NCBI GenBank assembly: GCA_039184865.1
Contig: JBCDAV010000003.1
Span: 186,001-250,000, forward strand
DNA from: Thermohalobaculum sp039184865
GTDB lineage: Bacteria; Pseudomonadota; Alphaproteobacteria; Rhodobacterales; Rhodobacteraceae
Length of the DNA: 64,000 nucleotides
Reading direction: 5' to 3'
Both the position numbers and the translations under genes were made by a program. How positions within the stretch are numbered: position 1 is the first letter of the stretch; every line of letters begins with the position of its first letter. The notes under the pieces were generated by a model. It was not told the origin of the DNA. It was given only the letters and a program-made list of their open reading frames with translations, and made no database searches. Below are positions 35,044 through 43,601 of the stretch, one piece after another.

Positions 35044-35091
35044 GACATTTATCGTCTGTTTGTCTAATTTGACATTCAGACGATAAATGTC
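35044..35091. promoter_or_regulatory. Palindromic operator between divergent SDR and TetR genes
   Basis: gacatttatcgtctg (35044-35058) is matched exactly, as an inverted repeat, by cagacgataaatgtc (35077-35091), 18 bases apart. The spacer holds a smaller tgtc/gaca inverted pair (35061-35064 and 35071-35074). Candidate TTGACA -35 boxes lie on both strands inside it (35069-35074 on plus; 35093-35088 on minus), so a bound protein would block both promoters. The obvious binder is the TetR-family product starting at 35095. Confidence 0.85.
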
Positions 35092-35094
35092 AAT

Positions 35095-35667
35095 ATGTCG
35101 AGCATGGAAACACGCGAAAAAACCATCACCGATGCCGCGAGCCGGGTCTTCCTGCGTTTCGGAGTCAAGCGCACGACGATGAATGACATCGCGCAGGAGG
35201 CCGGGATTTCGCGCCAGACCCTCTACAATGCGTTCTCGAACAAGGACGACGTGCTGCGCGGACTTATTCAGGTCTACAACGCTGATGCGGTCGCGGCGAT
35301 CCGGCGCGACTATGAAAGCGCAGCCGACCTTGCCGAGAAACTGGACGTTGTCTTTGAACACATGATCATTCGGCCTCACGACCTTCTGAACAGTTCACCG
35401 CACGCGCAAGACCTGTTGCAAGGCATGAACTCCATGGCCCAGGACGAGATCGCATTGCAGGAGGCGCAGTTCCCGATCGTGATTGCAGAAGCCCTGGCGG
35501 CTCATGCGACGGCGCTTGCAGAGGTCCGCCTGACTGCCGAGCAGATAGCAAATATGATCTTCTGCGCGTCAAAAGGGGCGAAGTACCACACCCGAACCCG
35601 CGACGAGATGCTCTCCGTGCTCGCGACGATCCGGTCGACCGTGCTGCATCTTGCCAAGGAAGCCTGA
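35095..35667 (+). CDS. TetR-family transcriptional repressor
   Basis: A 190-residue regulator with an N-terminal HTH: EKTITDAASRVFLRFGVKRTTMNDIAQEAG (split over 8-40), then ISRQTLYNAFSNKDDVLRGL. The C-terminal ligand domain (about 70-190) has no recognisable sub-family. No ribosome site precedes the ATG at 35095 or the in-frame ATG at 35104. A TTGACA at 35069-35074 with a weak -10 near 35091 would place the RNA start close to the second ATG, so a leaderless message is possible. It lies beside and divergent to the SDR gene, with a palindromic operator between, the usual auto-regulated pair. Confidence 0.9.
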   Translation: MSSMETREKTITDAASRVFLRFGVKRTTMNDIAQEAGISRQTLYNAFSNKDDVLRGLIQVYNADAVAAIRRDYESAADLAEKLDVVFEHMIIRPHDLLNSSPHAQDLLQGMNSMAQDEIALQEAQFPIVIAEALAAHATALAEVRLTAEQIANMIFCASKGAKYHTRTRDEMLSVLATIRSTVLHLAKEA

Positions 35668-35855
35668 TACAGCGACCCAAAGCCGCTGGACGCTTCACCG
35701 CGGCACCGCTATAGAGCGGCGCATGACGATACGGGCACGGATCATTTCGATTACTGGCCCGGCCCGCGCCTGACGCGGAGCCGGGACGAAGGCGGCCGCG
35801 CTTTGCCCGCCGATCCGTGCATTCCGATCCCCCGAGACGAGACGAGGTAAGCGCC

Positions 35856-38774
35856 ATGAGCGCCGAGACCGAGACGACCGACGCACCCGACTACAAATCC
35901 ACCCTGTTCCTGCCGCAGACAGATTTTCCGATGCGCGCCGGGCTGCCCAAGCGCGAGCCCGAATGGCTAGCGCATTGGGAAAAACTGGGCGTTTACGAGC
36001 GCCTGCGAGCGAAGGGTGAAGCGGACCCTGCCCGTGAAAAATACGAGCTTCACGATGGCCCGCCCTACGCCAATGGGCACCTGCATATCGGGCACGCACT
36101 CAACAAGATCCTAAAGGACTTCGTGGTCCGGTCCCAGCAGATGCTGGGCAAGGACTCCCGCTATATCCCCGGCTGGGACTGCCATGGCCTGCCCATCGAA
36201 TGGAAAATCGAGGAGCAGTACCGCGCCAAGGGTCTGAACAAGGACGACGTGCACATCAACGAATTGCGGGGTGAGTGCCGACGCTTCGCAGAGCACTGGA
36301 TCGATGTTCAGCGTTCGGAATTCAAACGCCTGGGCGTGAGCGGTGAATGGGACGATCCCTATCTTACGATGAGCTTTGACGCCGAGGCGGTGATCGCCGA
36401 GGAGTTCATGAAGTTCGTGATGAACGGCTCGCTCTATCAGGGCTCGAAGCCGGTCATGTGGTCGGTGGTCGAGAAGACGGCACTTGCCGAGGCCGAGGTC
36501 GAGTACCACGAGCACCAGAGCCACACGATCTGGGTGCCGTTCAGGGTGACCGCCGGGCCAGAAGATCTCAAATCGGCGCGCGTGGTCATCTGGACGACAA
36601 CACCGTGGACGATCCCGCAAAACCGGGCGATCAGCTTCAATCCGGATATCGCGTATGGTCTCTATCGCGTAACCGCGACACCCGAGGAATGCTGGGCAGC
36701 GGCAGGCGACCTGTACCTCGTGGCCGACAACCTCGCAGGCGACGTCTTCTCCAAGGCAAGACTGGACGAAGGAGGCTATGAGCGCGTTAGAAGCGTCTCG
36801 AACGAAGAGCTTTCAGCGCTCGTCTGCGCCCATCCGCTGGCAGGTGCCGAGGGCGCTAACGGCGAATGGGACTACGACGTCCCCATGCTGCCCGGCGATC
36901 ATGTGACCGACGATGCCGGGACAGGCTTCGTGCACACCGCACCTTCGCACGGGGCGGACGACTACAATGTCGGCCTGCAGTACGGCCTGCCGATGACGCA
37001 CAACGTGCTGGAGGACGGCTCGTTCCGCGCCGATCTGCCGTTCTTCGGTGGGGCCGTCATCTTCGACCACAAGGGCAAGGAAAAGGATGCGAACAAGCGC
37101 GTCATCGACAAGCTGGTCGAGGTCGGCGGGTTGCTGGCGCGCGGGCGGCTGAAGCACTCCTATCCGCATTCATGGCGATCCAAGGCTCCGCTCATCTTCC
37201 GCAACACGCCGCAGTGGTTCGTCGCCATCGACAAGGAACTGGACGACGGCATGGGCGAGCACGGCTCCACGATCCGGGAGCGGGCGTTGAACAGCATCGA
37301 CAAGCTGGTGCACTGGGTGCCGACCAGCGGACGAAATCGCATCCACGCGATGATCGAGAGCCGCCCAGACTGGGTGCTGAGCCGCCAGCGCGCCTGGGGC
37401 GTGCCGCTGACCTGCTTCAAGCGCGGCACCGGCGAGAACGTCGAAATCCTGCGCAATACCGAGGTCAATGCCCGGATCAGCGCGGCGTTCCGCGACGAAG
37501 GCGCCGATGCCTGGTTTGCCGACGGCGCGAAGGACCGGTTCCTGAGCGGCATCGACGGCGTGAACCCCGATGACTGGGAGAAGGTCGACGACATTCTGGA
37601 TGTCTGGTTCGACTCAGGCTCGACCCACGCGTTCACACTGCGCGACAGGCCGACTTCCATGCGCCCTGCTTCGCTCTACCTTGAAGGCACGGACCAGCAC
37701 CGCGGCTGGTTCCATTCGTCGATGCTCCAGGGCTGCGGCACCATCGGTCGCGCGCCCTATCATGCGGTTCTGACCCACGGTTTCACGTTGGACGAGAAGG
37801 GCATGAAAATGTCCAAGTCCCTCATGAACGCCATGTCGCCGAACAAGGTCGTCGAGCAGTATGGCGGCGATATCATGCGGCTGTGGGTGGCGCAGACTGA
37901 TTACACGATCGACCAGCGGATTGGTCCGGAGATCCTGAAGAACGTCGCAGACAGTTATCGTCGCCTGCGTAACACGTTCCGCTATATGCTTGGGGCCTTG
38001 GGCAACAATGTACCTGAGGCGGTTGGCCACAATGAGTTGCCTGAGCTCGAACGCTGGGTCCTGCACAGGCTGGCGGAACTGGATGGCGAGGTGCGCGAGC
38101 GCTACGCAGCCTATGACTATCAGGGCGTCTACCAACGGCTTTTCGCGTTTTGCACCAGCGACTTGAGCGCCTTCTGGTTCGATATCCGCAAGGATGCATT
38201 GTACTGCGATGCGGCAGCATCCACGCGGCGGAAAGCCTGCCTCTGGACAATGCATCAGGTGTTTCAACGGCTGACCACCTGGCTCGCGCCGATCCTGGTC
38301 TTCACCATGGAGGAGGTCTGGCTGAACCGTTGGCCGAGCGAGGAAAATTCAGTGCATTTGGAGGACTTCCCGGCGACGCCGGCGGACTGGCGCGATGATG
38401 CACTGGCCGCGCGCTGGGCAGAGATTCGGCGTGTTCGTCGGGTGGTAACGGGTGCTCTTGAGATCGAGCGGTCCGAGAAACGGATCGGCGCGTCGCTCGA
38501 GGCTTCTCCGGTGGTCCACATCGCCGACGCGGGCGTGCGCGATCTGGTTCAAAGCGCGGAGTTTGCCGACCTCTGCATCACCTCCGGGATCGAGATCAGT
38601 GCCGACCCGGCTCCGGAAGGCGCATTCACGCTGGCCGATGTCGAGGGCGTCGCCGTGGTGCCCAACAAGGCCGAGGGTAAGAAATGCCAGCGCTGCTGGA
38701 AGATTCTACCCGACGTTGGGACGCTAGAGGATCCAAACCTCACCGCACGCTGCTACGCGGCCGTATACGGCTGA
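35856..38774 (+). CDS. ileS: Isoleucine--tRNA ligase
   Basis: Class I synthetase charging tRNA-Ile, 972 residues. HIGH motif in HLHIGHA (75-81), editing-domain blocks VVIWTTTPWTIPQN near 247 and GTGFVHTAPSHGADDY near 350, GTDQHRGWFHSSML near 610, and KMSKS near 650. A C-terminal zinc-finger-like segment has KCQRCW, but the second half reads TARCYAAVYG, so one of the four usual cysteines is Thr. GAGG precedes the ATG at 35856; an in-frame ATG at 35817 adds 13 unsupported residues. A strong intrinsic terminator follows. Confidence 0.96.
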   Translation: MSAETETTDAPDYKSTLFLPQTDFPMRAGLPKREPEWLAHWEKLGVYERLRAKGEADPAREKYELHDGPPYANGHLHIGHALNKILKDFVVRSQQMLGKDSRYIPGWDCHGLPIEWKIEEQYRAKGLNKDDVHINELRGECRRFAEHWIDVQRSEFKRLGVSGEWDDPYLTMSFDAEAVIAEEFMKFVMNGSLYQGSKPVMWSVVEKTALAEAEVEYHEHQSHTIWVPFRVTAGPEDLKSARVVIWTTTPWTIPQNRAISFNPDIAYGLYRVTATPEECWAAAGDLYLVADNLAGDVFSKARLDEGGYERVRSVSNEELSALVCAHPLAGAEGANGEWDYDVPMLPGDHVTDDAGTGFVHTAPSHGADDYNVGLQYGLPMTHNVLEDGSFRADLPFFGGAVIFDHKGKEKDANKRVIDKLVEVGGLLARGRLKHSYPHSWRSKAPLIFRNTPQWFVAIDKELDDGMGEHGSTIRERALNSIDKLVHWVPTSGRNRIHAMIESRPDWVLSRQRAWGVPLTCFKRGTGENVEILRNTEVNARISAAFRDEGADAWFADGAKDRFLSGIDGVNPDDWEKVDDILDVWFDSGSTHAFTLRDRPTSMRPASLYLEGTDQHRGWFHSSMLQGCGTIGRAPYHAVLTHGFTLDEKGMKMSKSLMNAMSPNKVVEQYGGDIMRLWVAQTDYTIDQRIGPEILKNVADSYRRLRNTFRYMLGALGNNVPEAVGHNELPELERWVLHRLAELDGEVRERYAAYDYQGVYQRLFAFCTSDLSAFWFDIRKDALYCDAAASTRRKACLWTMHQVFQRLTTWLAPILVFTMEEVWLNRWPSEENSVHLEDFPATPADWRDDALAARWAEIRRVRRVVTGALEIERSEKRIGASLEASPVVHIADAGVRDLVQSAEFADLCITSGIEISADPAPEGAFTLADVEGVAVVPNKAEGKKCQRCWKILPDVGTLEDPNLTARCYAAVYG

Positions 38775-38784
38775 GCTGAGACTC

Positions 38785-38830
38785 GCGTGGGCTAGGCGCC
38801 TGCCCTAAGGCGTCTCGCCCACGCTTTTTT
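38785..38830 (+). terminator. Intrinsic terminator after ileS
   Basis: gcgtgggc (38785-38792) pairs with gcccacgc (38817-38824), with further pairing inside (ggcgcc and ggcgtc), and is followed at once by six T (38825-38830). It starts 11 bases after the ileS stop. On the other strand there is no T-run, so it serves ileS only. Confidence 0.9.
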
Positions 38831-38930
38831 GCGAACCCCTGGTGCTAATGAACGCGAGACGAACTGGTCGGCTTCACCAAGACGTTTAAGCGCTCGGCGG
38901 TGCCATCCGGACATCGCCTCCCGCACATGC

Positions 38931-39674
38931 CTATGATCTTGCTTCCTCGAGCAACCGTTCGGATGCGGCTTCAATGCGGGTTTCGATTTCCTCCATCACT
39001 TCGCGTCGGGACCGGCCCGGCGGCAGGGATCCCAGAAATTCAACGACAGCTATACCAGGCCGCCGCCATAGCCCGGTGCGTGGCCAGAAGCAGCCTGTAT
39101 TCACAGCGACCAGCTCCAAAGGCAGGTCGAAGCTCTGATAGAGACGAAAAACGCCAGGCCGGTAGGGCGCGTTGGCGCCGGGCGCGATGCGCGTGCCCTG
39201 CGGGTAGATCACTGTCTGGCCCTCGTCACGGCGTGCCTCGGTCAGATCGCGCTCCATTTCGCGGATCGCCCGAGCTTTGGCGTCACGGTCGATTGGAACA
39301 CTGCCCATCCTGAGCGCGTAAATTCCGAGGACAGGGACAAACACCAGCGAGCGCTTCATCACAAAGCGCGGGTCGGGCAACGTGGCCGTCAGGATCATCA
39401 CGTCGAGGAAAGATTGATGCTTTGAGGCGATCAGGCAGGGACCGGTCGGAACGTTGCCGCGGATCTCCACTCGTGTTCCGCAGACAATCCGCAACAACCA
39501 GATGGCGAAACGATTCCACGTCTGCACGGATCTGGTGGCCATCGTGCGGGAGAATACAGCGGGGAGCGCAAGCAGGACCCCCATGACCAACATCACCAGA
39601 TAAGCGATGGCCATGAAGATGGCACCGCGCAGATAACTGAGCGGTTCGGGCCTCGGCGCTTGACCGCGTGTCAT
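38931..39674 (-). CDS. 1-acyl-sn-glycerol-3-phosphate acyltransferase (PlsC-type)
   Basis: A 247-residue membrane-bound acyltransferase acting in phosphatidic acid synthesis or in acylation of a related lipid. It has two N-terminal hydrophobic segments (about 17-45), the catalytic HX4D box SKHQSFLD near 84, a FVMKRSLVFVPVLG block near 104, and the acceptor-binding YPQGTRIAPG near 155. The start ATG at 39674 overlaps the ftsX stop (ATGA), so it is the third gene of a coupled ftsE-ftsX-plsC set. The longer in-frame start lies within ftsX and is not needed. Confidence 0.9.
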   Translation of the reverse strand: MTRGQAPRPEPLSYLRGAIFMAIAYLVMLVMGVLLALPAVFSRTMATRSVQTWNRFAIWLLRIVCGTRVEIRGNVPTGPCLIASKHQSFLDVMILTATLPDPRFVMKRSLVFVPVLGIYALRMGSVPIDRDAKARAIREMERDLTEARRDEGQTVIYPQGTRIAPGANAPYRPGVFRLYQSFDLPLELVAVNTGCFWPRTGLWRRPGIAVVEFLGSLPPGRSRREVMEEIETRIEAASERLLEEARS

Positions 39675-40663
39675 GGCATCCGGCTTAGGGTCAGTTGCAC
39701 CGTGAACCGTGCCGCGAGCCACACGATCATCGAGATTACAAGCGGAATGCCGATTGCAAGAACCGCCCAGCCGATCAGACCGGGCTCCAGCGAAACCCCT
39801 AGGCGCTGCCCGGCCTCGACCTTTGGCAGAATCAATCCCTCATCGACACCGGGCAGAAATTTCAGAATGGCGCATCCGAGAAGCGCTCCGCTGAACGCAC
39901 CGATTGCCGCGCGGCGAGCAAGTCGGCGCACGAAGGAACGCGCAATGAAACGGTCCTCACCACCGACGAGCCGGAGCGTCTCGATTACGCGCCGATTGGC
40001 TGACAGCGTTGCCCGGGCGGCGAAGGCCACGACACCCGCAGCCGTGAGAAGAATGATCAGCGTCGCCCCGAGCGCAAGACGCTCGAGTGCGCCCGCAGCC
40101 TCGGCCAGTGGGCCTCGCCACGCAGCATGATCGTCGTACCGGGCGCCCTCGACCGTCAGGTTCAGTCTTGCTTGCAGAGCATCCACATCAGGTCCGGCGC
40201 CATCCAGAACGACGTCGATCAGCCTCGGAACCGGCAGATCGGACAGGATCTCCCCCTGCCCAAGCCACGGCGCGATCAAGGCAGCCTGTTCCTCGTCCGA
40301 CAGCACTCGCACCCGAGAGATCCCAGGCGTTGTCCGCAACACCTCGAGCACCGATCGGATACGGTCCGTCATGCCCTCGCGCGTGCCCGACACCCGGACC
40401 GTGGCGACACCGGCAAGATCGGCCCGCCACTCCGCCGCCAAACGGTTCGCCGCCATGCTCGCAGACAGGGTCAGAACCGCCAGCAGGCACATCACTCCTG
40501 CAAGGAGCATCGTCAGCCACGCGGTCCAACCCGTCGTAGGCAATATGGCGGGCGAACGCTTGGCCGACATCATGCGCTTCGGCGTGGGATCATCTGACTT
40601 CTTCGCCGGGGCTGCGGCTTCTACCGGTTGTTCCTCCGTCGTGGTGTCCGTCTCCGCGCTCAT
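39671..40663 (-). CDS. ftsX: Cell division protein FtsX
   Basis: Membrane partner of FtsE; the complex sends conformational signals to peptidoglycan hydrolases at the division site. The 330 residues have a charged cytoplasmic N-terminus, a first helix (about 45-72), a large periplasmic domain with VRVSGTREGMTDRI and RVLSDEEQAALI, then three helices (about 195-220, 245-265 and 288-315). The cytoplasmic loop ANRRVIETLRLVGGEDRFIARSF is the FtsX-like conserved block. Its start overlaps the ftsE stop and its stop overlaps the acyltransferase start, both as ATGA. Confidence 0.9.
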   Translation of the reverse strand: MSAETDTTTEEQPVEAAAPAKKSDDPTPKRMMSAKRSPAILPTTGWTAWLTMLLAGVMCLLAVLTLSASMAANRLAAEWRADLAGVATVRVSGTREGMTDRIRSVLEVLRTTPGISRVRVLSDEEQAALIAPWLGQGEILSDLPVPRLIDVVLDGAGPDVDALQARLNLTVEGARYDDHAAWRGPLAEAAGALERLALGATLIILLTAAGVVAFAARATLSANRRVIETLRLVGGEDRFIARSFVRRLARRAAIGAFSGALLGCAILKFLPGVDEGLILPKVEAGQRLGVSLEPGLIGWAVLAIGIPLVISMIVWLAARFTVQLTLSRMP

Positions 40664-41337
40664 AGAATGCTGGCTCCCTGAGCCAGATGCCCATCCGCGA
40701 GACGGAGAATCCGGGCCTCGACGGAACCCTTGGTGGACCGGATCAGACCCAGATCATGCGTCGCAAGCACCACGGTTTTCCCGAGCCGGTTCAGTTCAAT
40801 CAGCAGCCGGAGGATACGCGCGCCCATTTCAGGGTCGATATTGCCCGTGGGCTCGTCTGCCAGAATCAAATCCGGCGAATTGATCACTGCACGCGCGATT
40901 GCGGCGCGCTGCTTCTCCCCGGCCGACAGTTGCGGCGGCAGCGCGTTGGCCCGGTGGTCAAGCCCAACCCATCGCACGAGATCCATGATGTCCTCGACAT
41001 GCTCGGTCACGTCTCGGCCCGACGCACGGAGCGGCAAGGCGATGTTCTGCAGGACATCCAGATGCTCGAGCAGGCGGAAGTCCTGGAACACGATGCCGAT
41101 GCGACGTCTCAGTTGCGCAATGCGTTTCGGAGGCAGGTGCGCCGGGTTATCGCCGAACAATTTGAAACTGCCGCGGGAGGGCACGAGCTCAAGGTAGAGC
41201 AGCTTCATGAGCGTGGTCTTGCCAGCCCCGGATGGCCCGGTCAGGAAATGAAAAGAACCCGGCTCGATCTCGGCGGTCAGCTCGCTCAGCGTCTCGCGCC
41301 CGTCATATCCGAACGAGACCTTTTCGAGTTGGATCAC
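40660..41337 (-). CDS. ftsE: Cell division ATP-binding protein FtsE
   Basis: ABC ATPase of 225 residues. Walker A is GPSGAGKTT near 36, followed by FQDFRLLEHLDVLQN (Q-loop), LSAGEKQR (signature; the second G of LSGGE is A) and ILADEPTGNID (Walker B). The start is not obvious. I prefer the GTG at 41337, giving VIQLEKVSFGY at the normal FtsE N-terminus; the ATG at 41376 would add 13 residues without a ribosome site. Coupled to ftsX. Divergent from the zinc-ribbon gene, with 142 bases between them. Confidence 0.92.
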   Translation of the reverse strand: MIQLEKVSFGYDGRETLSELTAEIEPGSFHFLTGPSGAGKTTLMKLLYLELVPSRGSFKLFGDNPAHLPPKRIAQLRRRIGIVFQDFRLLEHLDVLQNIALPLRASGRDVTEHVEDIMDLVRWVGLDHRANALPPQLSAGEKQRAAIARAVINSPDLILADEPTGNIDPEMGARILRLLIELNRLGKTVVLATHDLGLIRSTKGSVEARILRLADGHLAQGASIL

Positions 41338-41479
41338 CGCAATATCCGTTTCATTCTGGCCGACGGTGCGGACCATTGCAGAGCGGGCGCGGCGCATCAA
41401 GAGAGCGACGCCTTGGCTGCACCGAAAACGCGGTATAGAGTGCGACCGTTCGAAGACAGCCGGAGATCCGGGAGCTAGC

Positions 41480-42448
41480 ATGGAACTGATCTGCCCGTCC
41501 TGCGAGGCGCGCTACGCAATCCCCGACGGCTCGATCGGAGAGAAGGGGCGTCAGGTGTCCTGCATGAATTGCGGACACGGCTGGCACGCATATCCGCCGT
41601 TGATGCTCGGCGCCGAACAGGCAGCGGGCTCCCCTTCGGTGGGCATGCAATGGCGCGATCCCGCAACGCAACAAACGCCACCTACGGCGCCACCTGTGCG
41701 CCCGGCGGTGCCGGGTGGTGAGCCGGTGCCGGTGGCCGGAGTGGCAGCCGCAGCGGCGGCCGCCTCAGCAGGCGCCGCCATGTCGAGCGCAGCGCCGGCT
41801 TCTGACCCAGCGTCGCGAAGTGCCACAAACCGGAGTGAACAGCTCGCTGAGATTCGCGAGATGCTGGCCGAAGTTCAGTCCGAGGACCGCGCCACCGCAT
41901 TGAAGGCCGACACCAGCCCATCGTCAGAGTTCGGATCGGAACAATCGCAATCTGATGGTTCTGATGTCTCGACTATTTCTGGCCGGCGTCAGCGGACCGA
42001 ACCGTCGTTCGGACCCGGAAGCGAAGCAACACGCGTGATGCCGGACAACTCGGACCCGCAAGATGATCTGTACGAAGACCTTAATGAACCAGAAGTCGAC
42101 CCGTTGCGACAACGCATGGCGATGCACGACAAGTCGACAGGGAAAAGCCCCAAGCCGACGGATGTGAAGCGTCTCCGCAAGTCGCATGAGCGCCGCGCCA
42201 AGCGCAGATCACGCGAGAGTGCTGCCGGCTCAGGCGCGTTCCTGACGGGCTTCCTTCTGGTGGCAATCATCGCGTCGGTCATGATTTCGTTGTATCTGCT
42301 ACACCCACAGATCATTGCTCGCGTCCCGGCGACAGAGAAGCCACTGACCGAATATGTGGCGACAGTCGACGGCTTGCGAGTGACGGTTGCGGAGACCTAC
42401 GAAGGCGTCCGTGGCTGGGTGAGCGAGCAACTCGAGGGCAAGGTCTGA
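41480..42448 (+). CDS. Zinc-ribbon (MJ0042-type) membrane protein
   Basis: A 322-residue protein. The N-terminus is a zinc ribbon with two CxxC knuckles (ICPSCEARY at 4-12 and SCMNCGHGW at 28-36). A long low-complexity Pro/Ala/Ser linker follows (about 55-240), then one membrane helix (LTGFLLVAIIASVMISLYLL, about 255-275) and a short extracytoplasmic tail (YVATVDGLRVTVAETYEG). GGAG lies six to nine bases upstream of the ATG at 41480. Its role is unknown; its place next to ftsE hints at a link with the envelope or division, which is inference. Confidence 0.85.
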   Translation: MELICPSCEARYAIPDGSIGEKGRQVSCMNCGHGWHAYPPLMLGAEQAAGSPSVGMQWRDPATQQTPPTAPPVRPAVPGGEPVPVAGVAAAAAAASAGAAMSSAAPASDPASRSATNRSEQLAEIREMLAEVQSEDRATALKADTSPSSEFGSEQSQSDGSDVSTISGRRQRTEPSFGPGSEATRVMPDNSDPQDDLYEDLNEPEVDPLRQRMAMHDKSTGKSPKPTDVKRLRKSHERRAKRRSRESAAGSGAFLTGFLLVAIIASVMISLYLLHPQIIARVPATEKPLTEYVATVDGLRVTVAETYEGVRGWVSEQLEGKV

Positions 42449-42470
42449 TACCGCTAGCTTGAGCGTGCCA

Positions 42471-43550
42471 ATGCACACGGCAATCGTTCTGCCGACTGGC
42501 TTCCAGTTCGACCTTGCTCAACCCAACTCGATAGAGACAGTAGTGCGCACGCTTGCACCGCACAGTTCTCACCGCACTTCGATCATTGCCGACGCGGGCG
42601 CTGAAGATCATGGGCCTTTCGATGTAATTGAAGTTGATCCGAGCGGCGGACGTTGGAAGCGGACCGAGCGAGCGATCGGAGTCCTGAAAGAGTTGAAGCC
42701 CGATTTTCTCGAACTGCATCAGCACGCGCCGACCGCACGCAGGATCGCGCGCGCGCTAAAGGGCATTCCGTGCGCTTGGTACCGGCACAACTTCCTGAAG
42801 CCGCCAAGGGGCTGGTTTCAGCGTTGGCGCTACAAGAGGCGCAACAGCGATTTCGACGGGCATATCTTCGTCAGCGAGGCGACGCGAACAGCCTTCGTCA
42901 AAGCATTTCCGGTTTTCAGAGATCGAGCTCATGCGGTACCGAACGGGATCGATCCGGCACCATGGCGTGCAACAGTCGAGGGCAAGGAACGGCTGATCGC
43001 CTACGCCGGGCGCGCGGCCCCGGAAAAGAGCTTTGCCGAATACTGCGCAGCGCTCGAAATCGTGCTGGATCGGCATCCGGACTGGGCCGCGGGGATCTGC
43101 GCCAACCAGTGGACGACACACGGGCAATGGGCCGAGGAGCAAGTCGCTCCGCTGCGTCGGTTCGGGGATCGGCTGGAGCTACAGATGAACCAACCCATCG
43201 GATCGGTTCAAGCGCTGCTGAGACGCGCTGCCATTGCCGCCGTGCCGTCACAATATTTCGAGGCTTTCGGCCTTGCCGCCATCGAGGCGCACGTGGCGGG
43301 GTGTGCGGTCCTGTCATCGGGAATTGGAGGACTGCGCGAGGCGAGCGGAGACCACGCACTCTACGTCGATCCGATCACGCCGGAGACGATCGCCGATGGT
43401 CTGTCTCGCCTCATCGAAGACGAGGAGCTTCGCGACTCGCTCGCCCGATTAGGTCAGGAGTTCTGTATCGTCGAGCACGACGCCGCCAAACGCGCTGCCG
43501 AGCTGGATGCATTGAGAGAACGGATCCGAGATCAGGCGCAAGGCGGCTGA
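42471..43550 (+). CDS. Glycosyltransferase family 4 protein
   Basis: A 359-residue GT-B-fold retaining glycosyltransferase. The donor-binding C-terminal half has AYAGRAAPEKSFAEY near 175 and the E-x7-E motif EAFGLAAIE near 267, then GCAVLSSGIGGLRE. The N-terminal half has ELHQHAPTARRIARAL and RHNFLKPPRGW. The ATG at 42471 is preferred; a TTG four codons upstream is possible. It lies 22 bases after the zinc-ribbon gene. A strong hairpin ends it. Acceptor unknown; a cell-surface glycan or lipid is likely. Confidence 0.88.
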   Translation: MHTAIVLPTGFQFDLAQPNSIETVVRTLAPHSSHRTSIIADAGAEDHGPFDVIEVDPSGGRWKRTERAIGVLKELKPDFLELHQHAPTARRIARALKGIPCAWYRHNFLKPPRGWFQRWRYKRRNSDFDGHIFVSEATRTAFVKAFPVFRDRAHAVPNGIDPAPWRATVEGKERLIAYAGRAAPEKSFAEYCAALEIVLDRHPDWAAGICANQWTTHGQWAEEQVAPLRRFGDRLELQMNQPIGSVQALLRRAAIAAVPSQYFEAFGLAAIEAHVAGCAVLSSGIGGLREASGDHALYVDPITPETIADGLSRLIEDEELRDSLARLGQEFCIVEHDAAKRAAELDALRERIRDQAQGG

Positions 43551-43555
43551 ATCGA

Positions 43556-43580
43556 AAAGGGCCGCACGGTGCGGCCCTTT
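43556..43580. terminator. Bidirectional intrinsic terminator
   Basis: aaagggccgcac (43556-43567) pairs exactly with gtgcggcccttt (43569-43580), a 12-bp stem over a very tight turn. The A-rich 5' arm and T-rich 3' arm mean it ends transcripts from both directions: the GT4 gene (+, stop at 43550) and the binding-protein gene (-, stop at 43602). Confidence 0.85.
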
Positions 43581-43601
43581 CTGCGTTCAGGTCCAGCGAT
43601 C

